Source of the DNA: Desulfosporosinus sp. BRH_c37 | GTDB lineage: Bacteria; Bacillota; Desulfitobacteriia; Desulfitobacteriales; Desulfitobacteriaceae | Assembly (NCBI GenBank): GCA_001516045.1 | Contig: LOEW01000164.1 | Location: forward strand, 1 to 37,644 | Length of the DNA stretch: 37,644 nt | Reading direction: 5' to 3' | Shown: piece by piece, positions 1-8,083 of the stretch | Layout of the letters: every line of letters begins with the position of its first letter | Numbering within the stretch: the stretch's first letter is position 1 | Notes under the pieces: generated by a model | Database searches by the model: none | Told to the model about the DNA's origin: nothing | The model's input: only the letters and a program-made list of their open reading frames with translations | Translations under genes and position numbers: made by a program

Positions 1-1
1 C

Positions 2-946
2 TTTCCTCCGGAGCCCTATGAAGTCGAAACCAGTTCGGTTGGCGGCTGCTTTGCGATTGGAGATTCCGATTCAAAGTCCTTTGAATATGGTCCTACCCGG
101 ACGTTCCTTTTGGGATTTGAAATGGTTCTCCCAACCGGAGAAATCTTGGATATCGGAAATAAATGTATTAAAAACGTTTCCGGTTTAGATTTTATCCACT
201 TCGCTGTCGGAAGCCAAGGAACATTTGGGATTTTCACCAAACTTCTGGTGAAGCTCTTACCTGCACCGGAAGCTAAAAAAGCTGTGCTTGGAACGTTCGC
301 CTCCCTGCATAAGGCGAATGCAACTTTCAATACCCTGATTAAGCGGAATGTGCTTTCGACCCGGATGAATCTCATCAATGCATCCCTTGCGAAAAAAGCC
401 AAACCCGGAACGGAAGGGCAACTTGTGATCATTGATTTACAGGGATTTAAAGAGTCGGGTAAAAACATCGCTAATGAAGTTGCTGCAGTTCTTACCTTGG
501 GTGGAGGCTCTGATGTAAAGATCATTGAGGACGAGGTTGAGTATGATCAAGTGATCAATGGTTGGCTTAAAGTTCGCGCCGACCTCAATGCCAAACCGGA
601 GCAAACCGTAGAGTTTGCGGTGGGCCCGATGAAAATGCCTCAAGCCCTAGCGCAGCTCGAAGCACTTACGGGAGATCTGGGGGCTTATCCTGGCGTAATT
701 GTCGAAGGACTTCTCGGATATGTTTGTTTGGCTCTGCCTGAGGGAACCGATAAGCTCGCTTTAGCAACGAAAGTAAATAAACTGGCGATGTCCTTAGGTG
801 GGAATGTGAGGGGCCTCTTGGGTCATAAGCTGAAAGCTGAAGCTTATAATGATGCGGAAATGTGGAATGAAACCACAAGCTTGCTTAGTGAACTGCGTCA
901 CCGATTTGACCCTAAAGGGATTCTAAACCCTGGGGTTAGCCTGTAG
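2..946 (+). CDS. FAD-binding oxidase, GlcD/GlcE-like, 5' end outside window
   Basis: This is the C-terminal part of an FAD-linked 2-hydroxyacid oxidase/dehydrogenase, probably a glycolate (or lactate) dehydrogenase subunit. The frame is open from base 2, so the gene starts upstream of the window; an internal TTG at 110 is not the start. The visible part (314 residues) opens with the end of the PCMH-type FAD domain (GPTRTFLLGFEMVLPTGEIL, then VGSQGTFGIFTKLLVKLLP), a stretch that parallels the next gene. It ends with RFDPKGILNPG, the usual C-terminus of the family. Its stop is 24 bases before the next oxidase gene, which has its own AAGGAGG site, so the two are probably co-transcribed and may form one enzyme, as GlcD and GlcE do. 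An Fe-S GlcF partner is not in the window and may lie upstream. The oxidase family is clear; the substrate is inferred from the genes downstream. Confidence 0.85.
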   Translation, partial: FPPEPYEVETSSVGGCFAIGDSDSKSFEYGPTRTFLLGFEMVLPTGEILDIGNKCIKNVSGLDFIHFAVGSQGTFGIFTKLLVKLLPAPEAKKAVLGTFASLHKANATFNTLIKRNVLSTRMNLINASLAKKAKPGTEGQLVIIDLQGFKESGKNIANEVAAVLTLGGGSDVKIIEDEVEYDQVINGWLKVRADLNAKPEQTVEFAVGPMKMPQALAQLEALTGDLGAYPGVIVEGLLGYVCLALPEGTDKLALATKVNKLAMSLGGNVRGLLGHKLKAEAYNDAEMWNETTSLLSELRHRFDPKGILNPGVSL

Positions 947-970
947 GCTTAAGAAAAAGGAGGGCTGAAC

Positions 971-2347
971 ATGTTAGCCAAAACGGTTGTTAAGCGGTTG
1001 AAGGAAATTGTTGGGGAGAAAAACGTGGTTACAGACAAAGTTGGCCTGTTCTCCTATGGTTATGACGGCACGTTATTAGCTGGTCAAGCGTTAGGAGTCG
1101 TTTCTCCGCACACAACGGAACAAGTGGTAGAAATCGTTAAATTGATGAACGAGCATAATATTAAACTTGTTCCTCGGGGTGCCGGTACGAATGAGAGTGG
1201 TGGAACCATTCCTTCTGAAAATTCTGTGGTGATTAGCTTTACTAAAATGACTAAAATTCATGAAATAGACACTGAAAACTTTGTAGCAGTCGTTGAGCCT
1301 GGAGTGATCAATTTCGACCTTCAAGTTGAACTGGAAAAGAAAAAATTCTATTTTCCTCCTGATCCATCCTCCTTTAAGGCCTCAACAATTGGTGGGAATG
1401 TTGGTGAATGCTCCGGTGGACCGAAATGTTTTAAATATGGGGTTACCCGCGATTATATCTTGGGTCTAGAAGTCGTACTTCCGAATGGCAAAGTCATTCA
1501 AACGGGGGGGCGTAATTTCCAAAGTGAGCCGGGATATGATTTAACTCGAATTATTGTTGGCTCAGAAGGAATCCTAGGATTGGTCACTAAAGTTTTTGTC
1601 CGTATCCTACCGATACCCAGAACCAAGAAAACAATGCTCGCTATTTACGACAAAGTTGAAGATGCTTCTCAAACTGTTGCCGATATTGTTGCTGCCGGGA
1701 TTATTCCGACAACTCTAGAATTGATGGATAATTTGCTTATCAATACGACTGAGGATTTTACCCATGCCGGAATTCCCCGTGACGCTGGAGCTGTTTTGAT
1801 TATTGAGGTTGACGGATATCCAGAAGATATGGACGGGCAAGTTAAGACTATTGGTGACATCGCCAAAACAATTGCCAAAGAATTTAAAGTGGCGCAATCG
1901 GCTGTTGAAGTGGATCAAATTTGGACCTCAAGGCGTAGTGCTTTCGGATCGGTTGCTCGCGTTAGACCATCGTATGGTGTAAATGATATTACGGTTCCGA
2001 GGAGTAATTTCCCAAAAGCGATTGAAGGAGTCCTTAAAGTAGCCAAAGATTTTGGTGTAACGATCGGAGTTGTGGCCCATGCCGGTGACGGAAATCTTCA
2101 TCCGCTAATTCTTTTCGATCAACGGAATAAAGAGGAAACTGAAACCGTCCATGCTGCTGAACAGGCGCTTTGTATGATGGCTCTTGATCTCGAGGGTACA
2201 ATAAGTGGTGAGCACGGAATCGGGCTCGTCAAGAAGAAGTATCTTGATAAGGAGTTTACACCCGCTGCTATGGAAGCTTTTAGAAAGGTTAAGTTAAGTT
2301 TCGATCCGACAAATCGATTTAACCCTGGCAAGATCATCGACATTTAA
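971..2347 (+). CDS. glcD: FAD-linked glycolate/2-hydroxyacid dehydrogenase, GlcD family
   Basis: A complete 458-residue GlcD-type flavoprotein that should oxidise a 2-hydroxyacid (glycolate to glyoxylate, or D-lactate to pyruvate). The N-terminal PCMH FAD-binding domain shows VPRGAGTNESGGT (about residues 74-86) and the glycine-rich STIGGNVGECSGGPK (about 138-152). The FAD_oxidase_C part carries HAGDGNLHP, SGEHGIG and the terminal FDPTNRFNPGKI, all family hallmarks. Length is normal. The ATG has an AAGGAGGG site 8-9 bases upstream. It follows another GlcD-like gene by 24 bases and precedes malyl-CoA-type ligase, lyase and malic enzyme genes, which favours glycolate as substrate. D-lactate cannot be excluded from sequence alone. 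Confidence 0.88.
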   Translation: MLAKTVVKRLKEIVGEKNVVTDKVGLFSYGYDGTLLAGQALGVVSPHTTEQVVEIVKLMNEHNIKLVPRGAGTNESGGTIPSENSVVISFTKMTKIHEIDTENFVAVVEPGVINFDLQVELEKKKFYFPPDPSSFKASTIGGNVGECSGGPKCFKYGVTRDYILGLEVVLPNGKVIQTGGRNFQSEPGYDLTRIIVGSEGILGLVTKVFVRILPIPRTKKTMLAIYDKVEDASQTVADIVAAGIIPTTLELMDNLLINTTEDFTHAGIPRDAGAVLIIEVDGYPEDMDGQVKTIGDIAKTIAKEFKVAQSAVEVDQIWTSRRSAFGSVARVRPSYGVNDITVPRSNFPKAIEGVLKVAKDFGVTIGVVAHAGDGNLHPLILFDQRNKEETETVHAAEQALCMMALDLEGTISGEHGIGLVKKKYLDKEFTPAAMEAFRKVKLSFDPTNRFNPGKIIDI

Positions 2348-2396
2348 GCTAGTTTATATATCCTTGTTTCTGGTTAACTTGAAACAATGCTCTGGT

Positions 2397-2412
2397 CTAG
2401 CGCTTGCGCTAG
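2397..2412. repeat. short perfect hairpin after glcD
   Basis: CTAGCGC TT GCGCTAG gives a perfect 7-bp stem in the 134-base gap between glcD and the cupin gene. Only a weak T-rich stretch follows, so it may be a weak terminator or an RNA-processing site. Nothing else is apparent in the gap apart from the cupin gene's GGGAGGG ribosome binding site. Confidence 0.4.
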
Positions 2413-2481
2413 CCGAGTATTCTTTAAAATTCCAAAAGCGTAGTATACACGATACGACTAATTTAGGCAGGGAGGGTTACC

Positions 2482-2829
2482 ATGGAAGACAGAGTATTTA
2501 CACTCCAAGAATTGGTTCAGTTTGATGCCAAGGAGCCTCAGAAAGTGATAGTTTACCAGACGGAAAAGACCTTAGGTGCCATGTGGTGCTTGGAACCAGG
2601 CCAAGAGGTGTTTCTCCATCAACATCCTAATGCAGATGATGTATGGATTTGTCTTGAGGGAGAGTCGGGTCAATATTTCGCAGGAGAAGGACAAGAAGTA
2701 GAAATCAAAAAAGGCATGGCCATTCTTGCTAAAGCGGGTCAAACTCACGGTATGCGCAATACGGGTAAGGATCGCTTTGTGTTTATTGGGATTGCTGGTC
2801 CAGTTCCAGTTGAGACAGTGAAACTATAA
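2482..2829 (+). CDS. small cupin-domain protein
   Basis: A 115-residue single-domain cupin. Cupin motif 1 is visible as HQHPNADDVWICLEGE (about residues 47-62; two His and a Glu as likely metal ligands), and motif 2 as AGQTHGMRNTG with the last His ligand. No other domain is present. The ATG follows a GGGAGGG site with good spacing. Cupins of this size are often sensors, isomerases or dioxygenase-like proteins, and the fold alone does not give a reaction. Its position between the glycolate dehydrogenase-like genes and the acyl-CoA ligase genes suggests a supporting role in the same pathway, for example handling glyoxylate or a hydroxyacid, but this is inference. Confidence 0.75.
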   Translation: MEDRVFTLQELVQFDAKEPQKVIVYQTEKTLGAMWCLEPGQEVFLHQHPNADDVWICLEGESGQYFAGEGQEVEIKKGMAILAKAGQTHGMRNTGKDRFVFIGIAGPVPVETVKL

Positions 2830-2839
2830 ATATTTTTTG

Positions 2840-2868
2840 TTGACTAATGAGAGAATTAGATAGATAAT
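2840..2868 (+). promoter_or_regulatory. sigma-A type promoter of the ligase operon
   Basis: TTGACT (2840-2845), a 17-base spacer and GATAAT (2863-2868) fit a vegetative promoter. It lies just after the cupin stop codon and upstream of the SucC-like gene. Transcription would begin near 2875, giving a leader of about 330 nt. Confidence 0.6.
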
Positions 2869-3202
2869 AGTATTACCAAAGAATGAAACCATGTTTCACA
2901 TGATAAAACATGGAAACAAGTGAACCAGGTTTCTGATATATTAAAAACCCATAAATACTCAGTTCGAAAGCTGAGGAGAAGGGAGGGAAAATTCTCATTT
3001 TACTTGATATTTGGTTCCGTTCAGAATGATTTCCTAAACAAATGTAAATTATGAATGTATAGCACAGTGGGATTAACTGAATATAATTAGATATCGAAAA
3101 GGATGGAAGATTTTACCTTCTAGAACGAATCAAATTATGATGTGGGCTAATTTCTAAGGACCTAACTAGTTGAAGAAAATCTCATTATGGAAGTGATAAC
3201 GT
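2869..3202 (+). promoter_or_regulatory. long structured 5' leader of the ligase operon
   Basis: These 334 bases hold no gene. Two overlapping hairpins compete for the same bases: TGAAAC-CAT-GTTTCA (2884-2898) and CCATGTTT (2889-2896) with AAACATGG (2906-2913). A third hairpin, CTCAGTT-CGAA-AGCTGAG, lies at 2958-2975. The next gene's ribosome site, GGAAGTGAT, is close to the ideal GGAGGTGAT. The leader matches no riboswitch class that I recognise. Confidence 0.4.
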
Positions 3203-4480
3203 ATGGCAAAATTTCTAGAGTACCAGGGAAAAGAATGGCTTAGAAAAGCGGGACTGCCAGTGCCCCTGGGCCGCGTAGCTTCTACTCCTGAAGAAGCCAA
3301 AAAAATTGCTGAGGAGATTGGCAAGGCGGTAGCGGTGAAAGGTCAAGTCCAGGCCGGGGGGCGCGGCAAGGCAGGGATTGTTAAACTGGTTAACTCGCCT
3401 GACGAGGCAGCAGCGGCTGCAAGCGAAATTTTCGCTAAAAATGTAATGGGAGTACCTGTAAAACAGGTTCTTGTCGAGGAAAAACTGGACATTAAAAAAG
3501 AGTATTATTGTTCATTTGTCATTAACGGTGCAAGAGAAGCCCGTTCTCCAATGCTCATGTTTAGCACTGAGGGTGGAATGGACATCGAAAGTGTCCCAGA
3601 AGACTTAATTTTCAAAGTAAACATTGATCCTATTAACGGTTTACAAGTTTATGATGCGGTTGATGTGTGTGCTCGAGCTGGAATCCCGGCCCCAGACCTC
3701 AGCAAGTTTGCAAGTTTCCTTTCTAAACTTGCACAGGCTTACAAAAAATACGATTGCCAAACCTTAGAGATCAATCCATTTATCATGACTAATAGCGGCA
3801 ACTTAGTTTGTGCGGACTGTAAAATGGAAATTGATAATAGTTCCGTGGGTCGCCATCCGGAATTTGGAATCTCAATTGCACGAGATCTGCCCGGCGCGCC
3901 CACAGAATTGGATATCATCGGATGGAGTATCGAAGAAACAGATGCTCGCGGTACAGGGTTCCTGATGAATATGGGTTATGATGAAGTAAGTCCAGGCTTC
4001 ATTGGCTATCATCCTATTGGCGGCGGTTCTGCGATGATGGGTTTAGATGCTCTTAACCAAGTAGGTCTTAAGCCTGCTAATTATGCTGACACCAGTGGTA
4101 ATCCGGTTGGGTCAAAGATTTACCGGGTAGCAAAGTGTGTTCTTACCCAGCCAAATATTGACGGCTATTTGCTCGGCGGATTTATGATGGCAAACCAGGA
4201 GCAATGGCATCATGCACATGCCATCGTTAAGGTTCTAAGGGAAGTACTCCCAACTCAGAAGCCTGGATTGCCTTGTGTCCTGCTACTCTGTGGCAACAGG
4301 GAAGTCGAATCTCTGGAAATTCTTCGCTGTGGTCTTGCAGACCTAATGACTCCTGACGGTTCGGGCAAGAGAATTGAGATTTATGGCAAAGAGTATGTAA
4401 CGGATACCAAATTTATTGGACAAAGACTTTTAGCTCTTAGTAAAAATTACAGAGCTGAGAAAGAATCTCAAGGAAAGTAG
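3203..4480 (+). CDS. SucC-like acyl-CoA ligase beta subunit, probable malate-CoA ligase
   Basis: A 425-residue protein of the succinyl-CoA synthetase beta/ATP-grasp family. It should bind ADP/ATP and, with the SucD-like protein encoded downstream, convert an acyl-CoA and ADP into acid and ATP. The N-terminal ATP-grasp region is visible (FLEYQGKEWLRKAGLPVP, then VKGQVQAGGRGKAG at about 45-58) and EINPF marks the metal/nucleotide site. The C-terminal CoA-ligase domain is divergent: the usual NIFGGI motif reads LLGGFMMAN. At 425 residues it is longer than typical SucC (about 390). Because the cluster also encodes a malyl-CoA lyase-like enzyme and a malic enzyme, malyl-CoA/malate is a more likely substrate than succinyl-CoA. 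The ATG is preceded by GGAAGTGAT. The next gene starts 9 bases after the stop. Confidence 0.85.
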   Translation: MAKFLEYQGKEWLRKAGLPVPLGRVASTPEEAKKIAEEIGKAVAVKGQVQAGGRGKAGIVKLVNSPDEAAAAASEIFAKNVMGVPVKQVLVEEKLDIKKEYYCSFVINGAREARSPMLMFSTEGGMDIESVPEDLIFKVNIDPINGLQVYDAVDVCARAGIPAPDLSKFASFLSKLAQAYKKYDCQTLEINPFIMTNSGNLVCADCKMEIDNSSVGRHPEFGISIARDLPGAPTELDIIGWSIEETDARGTGFLMNMGYDEVSPGFIGYHPIGGGSAMMGLDALNQVGLKPANYADTSGNPVGSKIYRVAKCVLTQPNIDGYLLGGFMMANQEQWHHAHAIVKVLREVLPTQKPGLPCVLLLCGNREVESLEILRCGLADLMTPDGSGKRIEIYGKEYVTDTKFIGQRLLALSKNYRAEKESQGK

Positions 4481-4489
4481 GGGAAACCT

Positions 4490-4792
4490 GTGCTGGAATT
4501 CGCAGAAAAAACTCTGACAGTCAAAATCGATACCAGCAAGTGTGATACATGCGAGACAAAAGCATGTGCCGATGCGTGCAAAAAATATGCTAGAGGTTTG
4601 CTTGGGATTGATGACCAAGGTAGAGCTTCAGTTGCACATCGCGATGCGGAAGAGGTTTTGCGTCTCGGAACTGAGTGTTTAGCATGTGAACTCGCTTGTC
4701 AAACCAAAGGTAACAACGCCATAACCATTGAGATTCCGATTAAAGGTTTGGATGAATACCTTCAAAAGCGCAAAATAGTATCAAAGTATTAA
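4490..4792 (+). CDS. small seven-cysteine Fe-S (ferredoxin-like) protein
   Basis: A 100-residue protein encoded between the two ligase subunit genes. Cysteines at 18, 21, 26 and 30 form C-x2-C-x4-C-x3-C, and cysteines at 63, 66 and 70 form C-x2-C-x3-C. This suggests at least one [4Fe-4S] cluster in a ferredoxin-like fold whose second set lacks one ligand. No signal peptide or membrane segment is seen. The GTG start follows GTAGGGG by 6 bases and lies 9 bases after the SucC-like stop, so translation is probably coupled. Ordinary succinyl-CoA synthetase has no Fe-S subunit. The protein may be an extra subunit of this ligase or an electron carrier for the glycolate dehydrogenase. I cannot assign a specific name. 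Confidence 0.75.
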   Translation: MLEFAEKTLTVKIDTSKCDTCETKACADACKKYARGLLGIDDQGRASVAHRDAEEVLRLGTECLACELACQTKGNNAITIEIPIKGLDEYLQKRKIVSKY

Positions 4793-4843
4793 GCCATGGT
4801 GTATAGATCCAAAACGAAGCAAAATGTTAAATGAGGGATAATA

Positions 4844-5740
4844 ATGGGCATTTTGATCAATAAGAATACTAAGGTCATCGTCCAAGGAATAACGGGTCGT
4901 GAAGGATCCGTTCGGACAAAGTACATGAAAGAATACGGTACTAATGTTATCGGTGGAACCAGCCCGGGAAAAGCCGGAGAACAGGTTCAAGAAGTGCCAG
5001 TTTTTAACACCGTCAAAGAGATTGTACGTGAGCATGGTGAAATCGATTTTAGTGTCATATTTGTTCCTGGTCGAGTCTTAAAGACTGCTGTATATGAAGC
5101 AGTCGACTCAGGGGTTAAGAATATCATTCCTTGCGTAGAGGGCACTCCGATCCACGATATCATGGATATGATCGCCTACGCGAAATTAAAAGGGTCAAGA
5201 CTTTTTGGACCAGGGTCGATCGGCATTATTACTCCAGGTGAGGCCGTTGTGGGCTGGCTCGGTGGTAATAAAGAATGGGCCAATAAATTCTTCCAAAGAG
5301 GGAGCATTGGGGTCTTTTCTCGCAGTGGCGGACAGTCGGGAACCATTCCTTGGCTGTTAAGAGAAGGCGGATTTGGTGTAAGTACCGTAATTCATACAGG
5401 GACTGAACCCGTTCTGGGTACTTCGATGGCCGATCTACTCCCTTTATTTGAAGCGGATCCGGAGACCAAGGGAGTAGCGGTCTATGCAGAAATTGGTGGT
5501 ACTCAAGAAGAGGAGTGCGCCGAGGTTATCGCAGCCGGTCAATTTACTAAGCCGTTCGTGGTCTATGTTGCAGGGGCATGGGCACCAGTAGGTATGAGAT
5601 TTTCCCATGCGTCAAATATTGTTGAACGTGGTCGCGGCTCGGCAAAGAGCAAGATGGAAGCTATCACTCTGGCTGGAGGATTTGTCGCTGAAACACCAAC
5701 CGATATCCCAATTATCCTAAAAGAGAAGATCAAAAATTAA
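4844..5740 (+). CDS. SucD-like acyl-CoA ligase alpha subunit, probable malate-CoA ligase
   Basis: A 298-residue protein of the succinyl-CoA synthetase alpha family. The N-terminal CoA-binding Rossmann domain begins ILINKNTKVIVQGITGREGS. The phosphohistidine that carries phosphate between acyl phosphate and ADP is visible as His255 in RFSHASNIVERG, matching the family's GHAGA loop. GVFSRSGGQSGTIPW corresponds to the SRSG(T)L region. Length is normal. It pairs with the SucC-like protein, whose gene lies two genes upstream across the Fe-S protein gene. In the malyl-CoA route this enzyme would conserve the thioester energy as ATP while releasing malate. Succinyl-CoA or another acyl-CoA remains possible. 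A GAGGGATAAT stretch precedes the ATG. Confidence 0.85.
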   Translation: MGILINKNTKVIVQGITGREGSVRTKYMKEYGTNVIGGTSPGKAGEQVQEVPVFNTVKEIVREHGEIDFSVIFVPGRVLKTAVYEAVDSGVKNIIPCVEGTPIHDIMDMIAYAKLKGSRLFGPGSIGIITPGEAVVGWLGGNKEWANKFFQRGSIGVFSRSGGQSGTIPWLLREGGFGVSTVIHTGTEPVLGTSMADLLPLFEADPETKGVAVYAEIGGTQEEECAEVIAAGQFTKPFVVYVAGAWAPVGMRFSHASNIVERGRGSAKSKMEAITLAGGFVAETPTDIPIILKEKIKN

Positions 5741-5818
5741 GCAAGTTAAGCATGTTTCTAGTGTTTTTCCAAGGTAAAACCTTAGGAATAAATTAAATTA
5801 TTGTAGGGGGTAAATTTA

Positions 5819-6700
5819 ATGACAATTATGAGATCGGTTATGTATATTCCTGGAAACAATCCAAAAATGGTCGCTAAGGCTCCTGAATTTCCGGCAGACA
5901 TCGTTACACTTGACCTTGAGGATTCCGTTCCACCGGCTGAAAAAGAAGCTGCTCGTCAAATAGTACGTGAAAACCTCAAATATGCAGGTACTGGTGGCGC
6001 AGAAGTGTACGTTCGTATTAATAACTGGGAAACTGAATTAACCAATGATGATCTCGAAGCAGTTGTCTATGAAGGTCTCAATGGAGTAACCTTGGCTAAA
6101 ACCGGTTGTGCTGCTGACGTTCAGCGCCTTGATTGGAAACTTGAAGAACTCGAGCGTCGTCGTGGTTTAGAAGTAGGGAGCGTTAAGATTTCCATGCTTC
6201 TGGAAACTGCTAAAGGAATTATCAACGCTGCAGAGTGCTGTTTAGCCAGTAAACGAAACGTTAACGCTATTTTCGGCGCAGTAGACTATTGTCGTGACAT
6301 GCGCGTTAAATTGACTAATGAAGGTGTTGAACAACAATATGGACGTGCTCATGTGGCAGTAGCATGCCGTGCGGCCAGAATTATAGCCATTGATGCTCCT
6401 TTTGTTGACTTCAAAAATATTGAAGCCTTCGAGAAAAACGTGGCCGAAGGACGTCAAATGGGCTATGAGGGTCGTATGATTATCCATCCGGGACAAATTG
6501 AGCCATCAAATCGTATGTACTCTCCGGATCCCGCTGACGTTGAGTGGGCCAATGGCGTAGTGAAGGTGTTTGAAGAAGAGGGTATTGCTAAGGGTAAAGC
6601 TTCAGTTTCTTACAATGGCAAAATGGTGGATACTCCAGTCTATCTCAATGCTAAAGATATCATTGCTGCACAAGCCGAAATAGATGCAAAAAAAGCCTAA
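5819..6700 (+). CDS. CitE/HpcH-family aldolase, probable malyl-CoA lyase
   Basis: A 293-residue (beta/alpha)8 aldolase of the HpcH/HpaI-CitE family. Visible active-site features are Arg5 in the first strand, LDLEDSV (31-37), YVRINN with Arg66, the metal-binding Glu129 in LLETAKG and Asp156 in GAVDYCRD, and the late IHPGQI segment. These residues bind Mg2+ and the CoA thioester in malyl-CoA and citramalyl-CoA lyases. No citrate lyase alpha (CitF) or acyl carrier (CitD) gene is nearby, which argues against citrate lyase. With a malate-CoA-type ligase upstream and malic enzyme downstream, reversible glyoxylate + acetyl-CoA to malyl-CoA is the best reading. A malyl-CoA thioesterase or citramalyl-CoA lyase role is the main alternative. 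The ribosome site is TAGGGGGT. Confidence 0.83.
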   Translation: MTIMRSVMYIPGNNPKMVAKAPEFPADIVTLDLEDSVPPAEKEAARQIVRENLKYAGTGGAEVYVRINNWETELTNDDLEAVVYEGLNGVTLAKTGCAADVQRLDWKLEELERRRGLEVGSVKISMLLETAKGIINAAECCLASKRNVNAIFGAVDYCRDMRVKLTNEGVEQQYGRAHVAVACRAARIIAIDAPFVDFKNIEAFEKNVAEGRQMGYEGRMIIHPGQIEPSNRMYSPDPADVEWANGVVKVFEEEGIAKGKASVSYNGKMVDTPVYLNAKDIIAAQAEIDAKKA

Positions 6701-6711
6701 TTAATTATGGG

Positions 6712-6761
6712 GCCTGGTCACTATTAAAATAAGTGAAGCCTAGTCAAATTAGGGACCAGGC
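6712..6761. repeat. branched inverted repeat (three-way junction shape)
   Basis: Outer arms GCCTGGTC (6712-6719) and GACCAGGC (6754-6761) enclose two smaller hairpins, ACTATT/AATAAGT (imperfect) and CCTAGTCAAATTAGG. No T-run follows, so it is not a classic terminator. It lies in the 153-base gap before the malic enzyme gene and may be a processing or stabilising RNA structure. Confidence 0.45.
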
Positions 6762-6853
6762 TACCTAATACTTAGGCGGTATAAGTGCAACTAAGCGATG
6801 GCTGAGGACGTGTCTAGTGTGTAGTTTAATTAAGAGGAAGGAACGGTGTACTC

Positions 6854-8083
6854 ATGGGTCTTCGTAATGATGCGCTTAAACTCCATCAAGATAATAAAGG
6901 TAAAATTGCAGTAGTTAGTAAAGTGCCCGTTCGTAACGGTAATGATTTAAGTCTGGCATATTCTCCAGGCGTCGCAGAACCTTGCCTAGAAATTGCCGGT
7001 GATCCTGGCTTGGTGAATGTGTATACGAACAGAGAAAACTTAGTGGCTGTCGTGTCTACAGGTTCTGCAGTTCTGGGACTGGGAAATATCGGTGCGCGTG
7101 CTGCAATGCCAGTAATGGAAGGAAAAGGTATTCTCTTCAAAACATTCGGTGACGTTGATGCTTTTCCGATTTGTTTAGAAACTCAGGACAGTGACAAAGT
7201 GATCGAAGTCGTTAAACTTTTGGAACCCACGTTTGGTGGAATTAATCTGGAAGACATTAAGGCCCCAGAGTGCTTCTACATCGAAGAAAAACTTAAAAAG
7301 ATTTATGATGGACCGATCTTTCATGATGATCAACACGGCACAGCGGTTGTTACGATGGCTGGTCTGGTTAATGCTCTCAAAGTTGTGAAAAAGGATCTTA
7401 AAGACGTTAAAATCGTGGTTAACGGTGCTGGAGCAGCCGGAATGGCTATTGTTAAACTCTTGATGAGTATGGGACTTCAAAATGTCATCATGTGTGATAC
7501 TAAAGGGATGATCTATGAAGGTCGTACCGAAGGTATGAATAAATACAAAGAGGAGATAGCCCTTAAAACAAACCGTGAACTACTTAAGGGAAATTTGGCA
7601 GATGCTTTAATTGGCGCTGACGTATTTATTGGAGTCTCTGGGGCGAATCTCGTTTCCCCCGAAATGGTTAAATCAATGGCCAAGGAGCCGATCGTTTTCG
7701 CACAGGCTAATCCTGAACCGGAGATCTGGCCGGAGATTGCTAAAGAAGCTGGGGCGGCTGTAATTGGAACCGGACGTTCCGACTATCCGAACCAGGTAAA
7801 CAATGTTCTGGCATTCCCGGGGATTTTTCGTGGAACAATCGATGCCGGAGCGAGAGAAATTAATGAAGAAATGAAAATTGCCGCTGCCTACGCTATTGCA
7901 AATATAGTAAGTAGTGATGAACTGAATGCGGATTATGTCATACCAAAGGCTTTTGACTTACGTGTGGGTCCGGCTGTCGCTGCTGCGGTTGCTAAAGCTG
8001 CTATGGATTCAGGGGTTGCTACTCGTAAAGTTGACCCTGAGCAAGTCGCCGAAAACCTGCGCAAATTTTACGAAGGAAAATAA
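6854..8083 (+). CDS. NAD(P)-dependent malic enzyme (short bacterial type)
   Basis: A 409-residue malic enzyme that oxidatively decarboxylates malate to pyruvate and CO2. The N-terminal malic domain shows LAYSPGVAEPCLEI and FHDDQHGTAVV (metal and malate binding). The Rossmann domain has VVNGAGAAGMAIV, and ANPEPEI and GRSDYPNQVNNVLAFPGIFRG follow in the usual order. Length matches the roughly 400-residue clostridial/bacillar form. NAD versus NADP preference cannot be read safely. It is the last gene of the glycolate/glyoxylate module and would pass carbon to pyruvate, from which acetyl-CoA can be regenerated as acceptor for the lyase. The ATG follows GAGGAAGGAA at slightly long spacing. A strong terminator lies about 118 bases downstream. 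Confidence 0.93.
   Translation: MGLRNDALKLHQDNKGKIAVVSKVPVRNGNDLSLAYSPGVAEPCLEIAGDPGLVNVYTNRENLVAVVSTGSAVLGLGNIGARAAMPVMEGKGILFKTFGDVDAFPICLETQDSDKVIEVVKLLEPTFGGINLEDIKAPECFYIEEKLKKIYDGPIFHDDQHGTAVVTMAGLVNALKVVKKDLKDVKIVVNGAGAAGMAIVKLLMSMGLQNVIMCDTKGMIYEGRTEGMNKYKEEIALKTNRELLKGNLADALIGADVFIGVSGANLVSPEMVKSMAKEPIVFAQANPEPEIWPEIAKEAGAAVIGTGRSDYPNQVNNVLAFPGIFRGTIDAGAREINEEMKIAAAYAIANIVSSDELNADYVIPKAFDLRVGPAVAAAVAKAAMDSGVATRKVDPEQVAENLRKFYEGK

Noticed and set aside
3203..5740. Ordinary TCA-cycle sucCD
   Set aside because: The subunit genes are separated by an Fe-S protein gene, the C-terminal motif of the beta subunit deviates, and the neighbours are malyl-CoA lyase and malic enzyme types; not excluded without assays.
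5819..6700. Citrate lyase beta subunit
   Set aside because: No CitF, CitD or citrate lyase ligase gene is nearby, and the neighbours fit malyl-CoA chemistry.
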